Source: Heterobasidion occidentale (Eukaryota; Basidiomycota; Agaricomycetes; Russulales; Bondarzewiaceae). From it: DNA of 64,000 nt. Location: the NCBI GenBank assembly GCA_039111635.1, contig JBCAQO010000007.1:2046001-2110000 (forward strand). The letters are read 5' to 3'. Under the pieces are notes generated by a model. That model did not search any database. It was given only the letters and a program-made list of their open reading frames with translations, and was not told the origin of the DNA. Positions 46,622-57,733 of the stretch are shown here, one piece after another; within the stretch, counting starts at the first letter, position 1; the number at the start of each line of letters is the position of its first letter. The position numbers and the translations under genes were made by a program.

Positions 46622-49600
46622 ACGTCGACGCGAACGTCGGGAGTATGATGCCCTGCCAGCCGCTCGACCTCGCTCTTCTCTTCCTGGACGTGCGCAGTGC
46701 TTCCGCTTCGCTGCCCGATGGACGTGGAGTGCGGGGCTCCGCCCGGACTTCCGGAGTCGTGTGCGGGCCTGCTCGCGGCTCCTCGGTGTGCTGTCGTTCA
46801 GCGCGGGCTGTTCAGCGCGGAGCTCGCGATGCCCCGACCGTCGTACAAAAGCGTCGACGAGATCCAATTTGCATCTGGTCCATCGCATGCTAGAGGCGTC
46901 GAAGGGGCGCGTCGCGGAGGCGCGAGAACTGCTTCTTGAGGGTGCTTCGTGCACCGTGCGCATTGCTGCCCTTTTGGGCGCGTGCCGCTGCTCAGAGGCG
47001 CTCAGATGTCCTTGCGAAAAGCTCTGGGAACGCGTTCCGATTGGACAGCGCCCGGTGCGCAGGTGCGTGCGAGCGTGGCGGTCGTCCGTCAAGCGCGCGC
47101 GGGTGCGCTGTTTGCGAGGGGTCTCGGCTTGTGCTTCAGCTGTCCTGCGAACCGTGGCCAGCCGGACGTCGTGGGCTTCGAGACTGCAGATCGCGCGCAG
47201 AGGATGACGCATTGGCGCGTCTGTCCGAAGCGATCGAGCGCGAGCGCGTTCGCGTTCTCGTTCTCGCGCGTGGACGGACGTCGATCGAGCGCGCTTGTCT
47301 GTTCTCGCTGTGCGCCGCCTGGCGCTCCACCGCGCCTTCGCTGGCGCCGATGTGGCACACGCGGCAGCTCCTTGACCAGTCGCACAGCACGCCCGGTCAT
47401 ATGTCAAAAGAGAGCGCCCGCATCCCGCGCTGGCAGCCCGCGCGCCGACGTACCTGTGTGTGTCTGCTCGCCGCTTTCACCTCTTCCTGAAGCGCGAAGC
47501 GCGACCACACGTGACGTCCGTTGACGGCGCGCGGGATTCGCGATGTAGGCGTGATGCGCGATGCACGGTCTGCCGGTATACGTTCATGTCATTTCATTGT
47601 GGGCGTGGTTCTCTGCGGGTGCTTCGCGTTCTGGAATCCGTTATGTACACGGCATCGAGGCTGCAGAGAAGGTCGTCCGCCCCGTTCCACGCCTTGGCGC
47701 ATCTCTTCTGCTCCGTGGTTCTGCGCGTCATGCTCTGGGAGGCTGTATGACGAACGCGCCGCCTTCGTCTTCGCTTCGCATCGTTCGTGCTCCATCGGTC
47801 TTTTGGCGCCCGGCCGCGCGCTTGGCCTTGTTATTATTTTCATTTCGGAGCTCGGGAGTCGGAGATCAATGTCGACCTCGGATGCGGCGTGCTTCGTCTG
47901 CGCGGACCTTCGTCTTCCCCCGTCTGCCTTCTCGTCCTGCGCCTTCTGCCTTCTGCCTTCTGTCTTCTCCGGGCTTCCTCATCATTGACGTCGACGTCAA
48001 CGTCGACGGCGTGGCTCCGCATCCGCGTGCGGAGTTCGGACTTTGACGCGACGAGCGAGCGAAGACGGCGCACGCGCCGGGCGCTTGACGTATGGGCCCC
48101 CGGCGTGTCATCGAAACTGACGAGCGATCAGCACGACACAACGCAATGCGGTCCGACGCTGTGCGAGACGAGATGGGACGAGAGAGGGACAATGCGCGGT
48201 GCTCGATCCGCACGTCATCCGATGTCCATCTCATCTTTGAAAAATTTGAAGCGCGAGCGACGGCCCAGTGGCTCCTCCATCAAACATGCGCAGCGTCCGT
48301 CGTGCGACTCGGGCCCCGTGTGCGCAGATCCCGGGCGGCGCGACTTGCAGGGTTCGTCTGTCGATGTCTCCTGGGGGCTGTGGCCAAACAGGCGCTGACG
48401 ATCGCGGGGGCGAGTGAGATGGAGCCCAAATCAGCGCAATGCAAGACGTCCTTTATCCATATACAGATGCGCAAAAACAGCACCTACTCGCGCTATGCCA
48501 TGGGTATGTGACCGCACTGCCGAGCCGGCACCTCACCTCTGTTTGCGCACTGCATCTCCATCTTCGACCGGCATTCAAACGGGCGGCACGAACGCGGAAG
48601 TCTCAGGCGTGGACACAGCCTCAAACCCAGACCCAAGCCCTGAGGCCCTTCAGGGCCACACTGTGGCTACCGCCTGCCTGTGTTGTGACCTGGAGCAGCA
48701 ATTGAACGAAGCCCACCCCTCTCCTCTTCTGGCGCCTTCTCCACAAGCGCAGTCGCGTGTTCTGCATTTTGGTGGCACAGGTTCACGGGGAGCGGCCACG
48801 CCCTTGCCAGGCATCAGATCGCGCGTGCGCACACATGGCGAGAGGGCTCGCGCGCAGAGGCATCTGCCAAATTGCACGCCCGGGTCGCCCACTGCGCTTT
48901 ACCGCCCCGCGTGCCACTTGTGACCAATGGAAACCGGCCCCTGTTAGTTCGTGAAGTGCACCAAGCCCCAGAAGGCGACCCCGTTCCCCACCTGCCTTTC
49001 TGCGCGCGGGGGATCACCCCTTCCGCGCGATTCGATCTCGCCTAGGGAGCGTCGATTGCCATTTGTACACCGACGTGTACGTCAGTGACGCGATGCGAGA
49101 TCGTCACTCGGGTCAACACCGGGCCCGGGGACAGCGAATGGTGCGTGTTCACGGAAGAAAAGGGAAGGTGGATCATATATCACGGTTGACGCCGCTGCCA
49201 ACATGTCGTGTCGTGGCATACGTTGATAGTTTGTATCGAGAAGGGTGGTTCGGCTTCCTTCGCGGTGTAAAAACATCGAGGTAGCAGCGCGGTTCTGTCA
49301 ACGCGCGTCAATGTCTCGCTGTGCAATTGGTGTGTGTACTCTACTTACCGTCTCTTCCACTTGCTGTCATGTTGTCTATGCGGTAACTGCGCGGCGGCCG
49401 GTCTGGTGGCTTTGGATGGAATAGGACAGCTGAAGAGACGATCGGGGCAGAAGGAGCACGTGGGGACGATGCAGGGGAGTCCCTCCGCTGATCGCGCGAT
49501 GCGATGCCACGGTTCCTCGCTTTAATGTGCATGTCCGTCTCTGTTCATGTGCGTCGCATTCTTGCCAGTGCGTGGCTCGTTGTCGCTCTGTGCCCAGCTC

Positions 49601-50509
49601 ATTTGGGAGCTTGATATAACCATATGCAGTACCGAGGCATGGATCGTCGCTCCTTCTTTCTCGTCGCCCGTCCCTGAAGGTTTTTTCGAGCGGGGCCGAT
49701 GGTTCCGAGCCGTGAGCGACCAGGGGCCCAGCTTCCACTTTTCCTCGTTCTTTTCGGCATGTGGGAATCGAGGGGCGAAGGTGAGCAGCGGGTGCATATG
49801 TAGGTGGAGTGATACCCGCGGAGCACGTCGGCATCGCACGGCGCATGTCATGTTAGGGTGCGCTTGCAAAAAGACAGCCATATGATACGTACTACTCACA
49901 CTTACCGCGTTCAGACGGAAGATCCGCGCGCCGCGCCGTGCATCGAGCGCGTGTTCCCATCCTTGCTGCAGCCGCTCCGGGTCGCTTGCACGCTTGCACG
50001 TCCGACGTTTATTGCATCGACGCTGTTCGCTGCGTTGACCATAACGCTGTCATCGTGCATCATACATGAGCGGGGCAGAATATGAGTCGGGTGGCGAGGC
50101 CGGGGACGGAGCAAGGACAGTGCTGACTGGTCAGGGATACCAAGGAACGACTATTTGGCGAAGAGATCAAACAGACCTTTGCGCCTGAGGAATCCGAGTC
50201 GATTTGGTTTGATTCAGGTCGGTTGAAATGCAGACGAAGCGGTCTACTCCGATCATGGCCAATGCTAGGGGAGACTCATTAACTTTGTTCATTTCCGTGG
50301 TCACCACCCCTCCTTCCAGAGACGTCTAGTGCTATATCTAGATTTAAGCCTTCATGCAACTCAATCGCACCCGCATCGGCTCCTATCGCGATCGCGGAGT
50401 ATACTCTACTCACGTTGGACGTACCGGTTTGCTTACCTCCAGTAGCGACGGGCTCAAGCATCACCTTGCCTAGCTGGATCTCGGCTGTTGGCAAACTAGC
50501 ACCTGCACC

Positions 50510-50692
50510 ATGCCGCATTGTGGCCCCGCATCGAGCGAACAGTGGTGCAAATTTGAGCTTCAAACTTGGACAGGCGCAGATGGCCGGATGTGGACAGCAG
50601 CGAAGCATCCACAGGAGCGCCTTTACATACTTTTCGACTGGGTTGTACCATACTGGACTGTGACCATCGAGATCTCGAAGGCGGCGACTTGA
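50510..50692 (+). CDS. Short Trp-rich frame, doubtful
   Basis: An ATG at 50510 opens 60 codons with four-fold Trp-rich spacing (QWCKFELQTW, GRMWTAAKHP, LFDWVVPYWTVTIEIS). The composition is unlike chance GC-rich frames nearby and reads like a compact beta-rich fragment. It has no identified partner exon and an equally open frame overlaps on the other strand. I do not recognise it. Confidence 0.25.
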   Translation: MPHCGPASSEQWCKFELQTWTGADGRMWTAAKHPQERLYILFDWVVPYWTVTIEISKAAT

Positions 50693-51917
50693 GCTCGGTG
50701 CCTCTGGCGACTGCCGTTTCTGCGCGGAAGGTTGGTGCGTGATAGGCTTTGTGCGGGACCCGAGAGGGACCGAACAGTTCTTGAGTTCAAGTTTCACAAA
50801 ACGTGTGGAGAATGATCACGTACTTACGTGTGATGTTGCTTAAGCTTAGAGAAGTATACTTACTGCGGTAAGTAGATGCTCAGTGGGTACCTGGAGTTGG
50901 CGGATGGCAGGGATTATTGACAGTGTTCGAAACGGCAGTCAACTCGCGATCCTACTGGCTGCCCACAGTCACCAGGTGATCTCCCACCCGCGAAAGCGGT
51001 CAGCAGACGCAGATGGCTATCATGCTGGGGTTCTATGACGCGCTCCGCAGTGGTGCACTCTAATCCTCATTCGAGAGGTGCACATTCTCCGTGAAAGTCC
51101 TGCTTCGGGGCCTCCATTTGGCAATTATCCCCGGGTTCGTTCTGCTTGTACCGTGGAGTCTAATCGATCGGCCTGTTTCCCTAAACGAGGTGAAGAAGGG
51201 CGCTATATGCTTTTTTCTTCCATTCGTATGGCCCTAGGGTCTGGTGGATTGCGCAATAATCTGTTTTTGGGCTTGTCTAACCTATATTCCGGACCGCCGC
51301 TTGCGATCCCTGTATGTACACCTAGAGACTGTTCTGTTCAACAACGTCATGAGAGGCAGGGTTTTTTTTTGATCCTGATGGTTTTTTAAGTGATCATGCT
51401 CACCGATATACACGATGACTAGAATCTGCTATAATAACCTGATTCCGAGCATCAAGCACGCTCCCCTTCTCCCTCAAGGCCTCAAAGTCAACATCTCTCG
51501 TTTACGCCGACTTGCCATGTCTGAGCACTTACTCTTATCTTCGCATCCCGCATACACGGACTATCTGGTCTCAAGAGGTCCGCCGTAGAAGAAAACAAGC
51601 CATATGTGTCAGCGTCGGAAGTACGTCGAGGACAAAGCAGCAGGCTGCCTGGGCCCGTTGCTTTGTCGTGCACGTGATACCAATGCGTTTTGTGGCATGG
51701 TGGCGCATCGCGTCCAAGCGGCCACATCCAAGCGTCGACTAGACAAATGAGCGATACGGGGCAAAGCGTTGAAGACAATACGGCATATTTGGCGCGATGG
51801 GATATAAATCAAAACACGACGTGTGTCTCTCGTCTTCAACTTTCTCTGATCCCCTGACACTCACTCTTTGCTGTAATATTAGTCGATCCCGCCATCAGAT
51901 AGACAGCGATTTCGTAC
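50693..51917. other. Intergenic, no gene supported
   Basis: GC content falls back to the window average here. The right end should contain the promoter of the gene starting at 51918. A run of ten T occurs near 51,362-51,371. Confidence 0.4.
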
Positions 51918-53180
51918 ATGATGGCTTCTGCATTGGCTACGTGGTCATATGACGATCCGCTCATCTCGCCTGCTGCTGAATGGGACTGGTATACCAATGA
52001 GGTTGCAGGGCATACGCTTCGAGCTTCAAGATATGAAGCTACCTTCGCCGCCAACAAAAGACCTGATCCTTCGTGGACACAAAAGAAGAATCAAATTCAG
52101 GTGCGTGTAATCTGGCACGTTGAATCAATGAACATGAAATGCTAACCTTTCTACCAGGATGAGGAGGATCTACCAAGGTCCGACGATGAGAGCATCGATG
52201 GCAAATTGGTGCGTTGTTCACTGGCTGAATGCGCTTGACTTAGTTATTCTGTTCTGTGGAATCGGAAGTCATTCTTATGCCATAAAAAATTTGCAGGATC
52301 ACGGACGTATCATCGATGCGCTCTACAACACCACGGCGGTATGCCCCATATGGCTCCCGTTAGAGCAAATACCCACATACGCGCGCCCGGACCTTCCCAA
52401 TATACTGAACCCTCCACCCTTCCCAAACGTCCCATCCGATGACCTGACCTCCGCTCTGTACACCCCTTCTGCTTTGTCTCCAATCCTTGGTTTCTGTCAC
52501 AGCCTTCCGGACGTGCAGGAGGGATGTAGCGATGTTTTTACGAGAGGGAAGGAGGCTCAAGTCTGCCTACATCCCCACAAGGGTCGGATACATCCCAAGT
52601 TACCATATGCATGGCAGTCCGAAGACGATGAAGCGGGTATGTGGGCATCTGTTTCTGATGACCGGACGAAGACTGACGTTGTTCTCGTCATCGAATAGAG
52701 GATTCATGTAAAAAGTATACCGCGTCTCTCTACGAAACCACAAGGTTAAACTCCGCGAGTTCGGGTTTCTCTCTGCGCTCCATCTCCACTTTCTCAGGTC
52801 CGAGTCCTCCACCTTCCTATGCCCGCTCCTATGCGCCGTCTCCCTCGACCTCTCGGTTTCCCCTTTCCCCCAGGTCCGACTCTTCACCGCCGCCATACCT
52901 CTCCTACTCTCCGTCCTCATCCTCTTCCCCTTCTACATCGACCCCGCTCACCCCCGAATTGTCCCATTCGCCTTCTCCCCATGTAAGGAGCCAATATCAA
53001 ACCGCCCGTCGTGCGCGTGCTTGGTCGCCATATATTCGCCCCTTTCGTCCGTGGGCGAATAATCCCGAAGCACGCCATTGCGCGTACCAAACGGGGCGCG
53101 CAGATGGCTACGAACGAGGCTACGCGGCCGGCTACCGCCAGGCTCTTCTCGATCACGGGTTGCTGGGTGTGTCGGCATGA
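51918..53180 (+). CDS. Hypothetical 318-aa Ser/Pro-rich protein
   Basis: Four exons join in a continuous frame: 51918-52100, 52158-52208, 52297-52636 and 52798-53180. The introns start GTGCGT, GTGCGT and GTATGT, and the first has a TGCTAAC branch site. The third intron is 161 bp. If it is retained, translation stops at 52698 instead. The N-terminal part is ordinary globular sequence (ATWSYDDPLI, AEWDWYTNEVAG), then comes an acidic DEEDLPRSDDES, a Pro-rich middle, and a Ser/Pro tract of about 60 residues. The end, ADGYERGYAAGYRQALLD, is Gly/Tyr-periodic and helical. No known domain is evident. It converges with MPP6. Confidence 0.6.
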
Positions 53181-54436
53181 CTTTGGCGGGAGAAGACGTG
53201 GCCTCGCTCGCCACCGAAAAGCCGAGTTTACACCTGGAAGCCTGCGTACAGGTATCGCGCGTGCACATCGCGGTAGACGGGCTGGCAATAGCTCACGTGG
53301 AACCGCATTGTCCTTCCATTGTCCATGTCGATGCCCATTCCCATTTTACGTCTCTCTTGCTGGGGGAGGGTGAGCTTGATTATACGGTGGATTGAGCAAA
53401 TCCATTCTCTGCTCATGTACTCGGGTCTGTCCTGCTCTGTTTTTGAGATTCTTTTCTCGGGTGTCAGCAACCTTCACTGTGCCGCGTGGACGTAATTGTA
53501 TTCATGTACGTAGGCACTTTTAGGATTGTATATTCACGGAGGGGGACCTATCAAACCACCTTGTTTTATAACACATCTCTCATCTACCACAATTTGCCAC
53601 TGTCGTCTAGCGGTCAAGGGAACTCGGAAACGCAATTGACCGATAGTATTTGACATCTTGCTCATAGAATGTGGGTTCTTGATGCGTAGCATGATACTAG
53701 ATGATACTTGCATTCCCTGCCGGGGGAGAGAACAGGAAGTGATCTTACATATCAAGACAACCTCGGAGAGGAGTTCCCCGCTCCTTCTCCCACTCTAGAC
53801 AGGTGATTAAAAAGAGGTTGTGGTCGGTGAGCACATGTTGTAGACCCATGTAAAGAATGTCGCGGCATCGTCGTCACCTGATGCTCGTCTATCCTCTCGG
53901 CTGGTCGGTGCAGGACGGGCTAGGCAGCGTCTTTTGTGACTGTACTCTGCGTCATAACTGAGGCATAAATGAAGCACAGGAACGCGCGGAAGCCCCTGAG
54001 TGACTGGAGAAGGTAAATTGAACAATAGATGTGTGATTTCTCGAGAACGCCCACAACTTTTTGAGAAGAACGGGATCTAGGATCCGCCCGAGTCCAAAGA
54101 CAGAATTGGAATCGAAAATCCGGGTATCAACGGGCTCCATGGACGCTTCGTATGAACTAACAGGTCATAGGGTGCGACTGAGTGAACGGCGTACTGCCTT
54201 GAGATCGACGTGAGACGTAAAGAAGACTCGCTATAGGACCATCAAGAGAAGACGCCGATGCGAACATCACGGCAAGACCAGAGATAGGGGAAAAGGCGGC
54301 TGTGACCTGTGCCAAGGATAGGAAGAGTCGACGGCTAGAGCGAAACGATCCAGCTGGCTTCTGTTGGGAATGGGTCAAAGAAAAGTGAAAGGCGAAAGTG
54401 TGTGGGCAGAGTAAGCATACCTGTACGCCATCCCAT
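53181..54436. other. Spacer between convergent genes
   Basis: About 1.26 kb between the hypothetical gene stop and the MPP6 stop. Only short frames without resemblance to known proteins occur. Confidence 0.45.
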
Positions 54437-55420
54437 TTATTCTGCCTTGTTCTTTTTCTTTTTCCGAGGCTTGCCCTCTCCATCTCTCCCATCATCTGAA
54501 ATCATATTCACCTCTGCGTGCTCGGCTCTCGCCCGCTTCAAAGCTGGAGTCTTTTCCTTGCTTCGAGCACCATATACAATGCCATCGTCTTCCTCAGTAT
54601 TCAGTCGACGTCTGCCCTTGTTGTTACTTGGCTCGTCGACGCCAGCAGGTTTCATAAACATTCTGGTGTTGGAGAGTACAGGACTCGGAGAAGGAGTAGA
54701 CGCGGGTTCTGTCCGTGAGCTGTGTAGATCGGTCCCTACACGACCGCTCTCGCGGATGACATCCCGTGCTGTCTGTGCCCCGCGCGATGTAGGCTTTTTG
54801 GACTCGCGCCCTTCTTTGGCGCCGCGAGCAGGCGGCCCCATGCCCGAGATCGACGTTAGATGCCGCAAGGGTTTGGAGCGAGATGAGGCGGAGGATGCAT
54901 CTTCGGTGGCACTCGCCGAGGAATCTTCTGGTTTTGGCTGGGTGTCCTGATTGACGGTGAGGAAGACGTTCGGGTGAGTACTTCCCAAAAATTGTTCACG
55001 AGTAAAAGCAGGGTGCCTACGGCTTCGGTGACTTCCTTTCCATGTTTGTTCCATGTTCTACGTCCTCTCAACCTTGGCTGTTCAGTTGTGTCCGCAGACG
55101 TGGATGCAGAAGGAAAGAGGAAAGGGATGTAGGATGCTTCGTGCACCACGGCGAGACTGAAGCACATAAAAGAAACGCGAACTGTTCAGCACGAACTTGA
55201 GAATCTAAAAGAATCTATGCGTATATACTCACTTCGAATCCTTTTGTGCGTTGGTAGGAATGCCCCATACTTCCCGCACTGCACTCGACACCTCCCAGAA
55301 CGACTCGTCCTGGATCTGAACTTTTGATGCTGCTTCGGCCTGTGCAAGCTCCTCGTTACGCCGCGCATTCTGCATAAACCGGAGATTGAGCGTCCCCGTG
55401 CTGATTGATTTGCCCGTCAT
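54437..55420 (-). CDS. MPP6: Nuclear exosome cofactor MPP6
   Basis: Exons 55420-55233, 55156-55021 and 54946-54437 give 277 aa in frame. The start MTGKSISTGTLNLRFMQNA carries the short N-terminal LRFMQ/LKFM box by which Mpp6 docks on the exosome core. HEASYIPFLF and GRRTWNKHGKE match later conserved blocks. The C-terminal half is Ser/Lys-rich and ends in a KKKKNKAE nuclear tail. Mpp6/MPHOSPH6 binds Rrp40 and helps recruit the helicase Mtr4 in 3' processing of 5.8S rRNA and surveillance RNA. The fungal protein is longer than the human one (160 aa) because of the low-complexity tail. Confidence 0.88.
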
Positions 55421-55548
55421 ATCGCAGTAATGAAGCGGATTTTGAAGAAGTCGGTGGCTATACAATGTGAGCGGGAACGACAGGTGTCGAAGCAGAGTCT
55501 AGCAAGAAAAATGCTCTATGAAGATAGTTGAAGCGCACGATTATTGTC

Positions 55549-55630
55549 GCCGTCATAGCGCAATGGTAGCGCATCACCTTCCTACGTTGTAGTTAGGTGG
55601 GGGTTGCGGGTTCGACCCCCGTTGATGGTA
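55549..55630 (+). tRNA. tRNA-Arg (CCT) with 10-nt intron
   Basis: The acceptor stem GCCGTCA pairs with TGATGGT (two G-T wobbles). The D arm is GCGC/GCGC, the anticodon stem TCACC/GGTGG, and the T arm GCGGG-TTCGACC-CCCGT. The anticodon loop is 17 nt. Taking T33 then CCT as anticodon leaves a 10-nt intron (CGTTGTAGTT) after A37. Part of it (GTAG) pairs with the anticodon region (CTAC), as in eukaryotic pre-tRNAs. Discriminator A. A TTTT terminator lies 10 nt downstream. Confidence 0.85.
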
Positions 55631-56105
55631 TTGTGTTATTTTGCATCCATCGACAAAAAATATTGTATTCAATTTCAATATTCATTAAGTATCTAGAGTT
55701 TAAAAATTATAAGTCGAGATGCCAATGACAGTCATTTGCAGGACCAAGGACATTATGGGCAATGCTCAAGGCATATAGAATGTACACAAAATATACCTGT
55801 CAAAATGGTGATTCTTCATCTCAGCCATCTCAATGCCTCGAGGTTACTATCATTGCATTGGAGTTGCAAATGGTATGAGAGGTTCAAAATTGAGCTCCTC
55901 GCAGCAACTTTTGACAGCACCTCTTGAAAAAATTCATAGTTGTTTATTTAAGCACTCTTCAAGTATTGGAGTTTTTGTGAGAACAAAAATTGGGTGCAGC
56001 AGTGAGGAGGCAATGAATAATGGTTTTTAGAGCAGAGTCTGAGAGATGCTCAAGATCTCTCAGATCCTTGAGCTCAACTACAAAGCTAAAAAAAATTACA
56101 ATATG
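55631..56105. other. AT-rich spacer between tRNA and LTR
   Basis: About 475 bp of AT-rich sequence unlike the surrounding DNA. It may be residue of an older insertion near the tRNA gene. No frame or inverted repeat could be assigned. Confidence 0.4.
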
Positions 56106-56110
56106 GAGAG

Positions 56111-57537
56111 TGTTATGACTTGACCGATCGGGGCCCTTCGGGGCCGGTCTATCCGATGGATCAAGCATCACATGCTAGGCGGCTCCACTATGGTGCGTAC
56201 ATCAAGGTATTCGGCATGTCCTTAGGAGCCGACTAGACCGATGGTTCTTCAAGACATCGGTAGAGGCTATATGAGAGGGACACGAGGCTCATGAGATTTA
56301 CACAGTGATAAGAGAGGCATTCACATGCCATGGGCTTAGGGCTTATGGGTAAGCACCTTGTCGCACCAGGATGGATCCGTGCGACTAGATGTTAGGACCG
56401 CGTCCTAACACGTGCTTCGCACGTGAGTGGATGGGCTGGTCAAGTGCTTCGGACTCGTTGCAGACTCGGACCGCTTTCCATGACTCCTTACCATTTACAT
56501 GCTGATGCATGAACGCTGACTTCTGGTTCCTGATTCTTGATGTGGACAGACATTGGTTCCTGACCCTAGTTCCTGGTTCTTGATCGATTGAAGATATGGA
56601 TGGACATTAGTGATCGGATTACTATATTTGGTTATATGGCAGGTCGATGAGGTATTCTAGCTTACGGATCTCGATCATTGACTTCGGTACCTAAGAAGCG
56701 CATGGACCAGATCTTGATCCTGCCCTAGACGCTTCTGTACGTAAATAGCCAAGATGAGCTTCTAAGAAGCTCAGCTCGTTCACCTGTAATACACTTGATC
56801 TCTGCACTGCACCCGGTGTCTGGCTACCTTCCTAGCCCACGCTTCGTGATCTCTGTCAGATCTGAGAAACTCTTTGCACGGTCTGACGAAGCGCTGGACT
56901 CGTCTCCCTTCCCTCCCCTCCCTCTACTCATCCGCTTCTATACCGGGCTAGCTGCCTTCCGCGTTCTCAGTTGGACGCCCCCTCGCGTCATCTGTTGGAC
57001 AGGAGAAGATCATCCGGTTCCTCCTCATCATCGAGAAGACCTCGAAGATCACCTTCTCAATCTCTTCGAGAACAAAGCCGACAGCGACCCCAAATTCCTC
57101 GAAAGAGCCCAAAGACGATCCATCGTCTTCATCCATTGGAGTCTACAACTGTACGAACCAGGGGAGGTTTAGCCTAGGGACCCCTTCGTGCATCGGTGCA
57201 CGTGATAGGTCTCCGACCTAACACTAGAGAAGTACAAGAGTAGGCACCGGCCGAGAGAGACGGTGGCCACAGCTCTCCTGGGATGGAAACCCAGAGAAGC
57301 ACACGGACTCTTACCCTATACCCTATACAGTATATAAGGCCCATAGAATAGGCTGAGGATCTTCAGTCTATTCTCTTCGTTCTTACACAGTCTACACACT
57401 GTGTAACTTAGAGCCAATCATTATTCCCTCCTGTGTCATTGTCCGGTACAGTCGAGACTTCGCCCACCACTCAGTCCTTCGTGCGACCTAGGGAAGAACC
57501 TGTTACTCTTGGGTTACTGAACGAGCAGTTCGTAACA
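56111..57537. mobile_element. Solo LTR (1,427 bp)
   Basis: The element starts TGTTATGA and ends TCGTAACA, the TG...CA inverted termini of LTR retrotransposons. It is bracketed by perfect 5-bp direct repeats GAGAG (56106-56110 and 57538-57542). A TATATAAG box at 57331-57338 lies about 200 bp before the 3' end, so U3, R and U5 appear in order. No reverse transcriptase, integrase or second LTR is present, so recombination between two LTRs probably left this one. Internal hairpins such as GGGGCCCTTCGGGGCC near 56,130 and a TGTTAGGACC/GTCCTAACA palindrome at about 56,390 are visible. The orientation is plus. Confidence 0.8.
57331..57338 (+). promoter_or_regulatory. TATA box of the LTR
   Basis: TATATAAG is followed about 35-60 bp later by a CT-rich stretch, the expected start of the R region. 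Confidence 0.55.
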
Positions 57538-57725
57538 GAGAGGTGTTACTGAAAGCATTCAGGTTTTTTTTATGACTTTTAGGGCTCTACTGCTCTTCAC
57601 CAAATTTCTTTCAACGGGCAGTGCCTGATGGCAGGCAGAGTGACAGGGAGTCTCGGGCCGTGTGATGCTTGGTCATTCTTTAAATCTCCGCATGGTACTT
57701 AGATCGTTCCGCAGTGCACCCTGTC

Positions 57726-57733
57726 GGAGTTTG
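57726..57733. repeat. 8-bp target-site duplication, left (element B)
   Basis: GGAGTTTG here matches GGAGTTCG at 59556-59563 at seven of eight positions, directly outside the inverted termini. Confidence 0.6.

Larger units (their letters stand above)
43468..50509. other. GC- and CpG-rich gene desert
   Basis: About 7 kb with very dense CpG and no recognisable coding sequence. Long open frames here (for example 388 codons on the minus strand at 46,241-47,407) have Arg/Ala/Ser-dominated composition expected from GC-rich random sequence. TACGTACGTACGTACG occurs near 44,090. A short CG-rich trinucleotide run (GGC)n lies at 44,730-44,760. It might be an extended upstream region of the gene at 42.5-43.5 kb or carry non-coding RNA. 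Confidence 0.45.

Noticed and set aside
46241..47407. 388-codon minus-strand open frame in the GC-rich desert
   Set aside because: Arg/Ala/Ser-dominated composition and overlapping open frames on the other strand are expected from GC-rich random DNA; no domain or splice partner.
50279..50797. 172-codon minus-strand open frame
   Set aside because: No family resemblance, and it overlaps a plus-strand frame with more protein-like composition; neither is strong.
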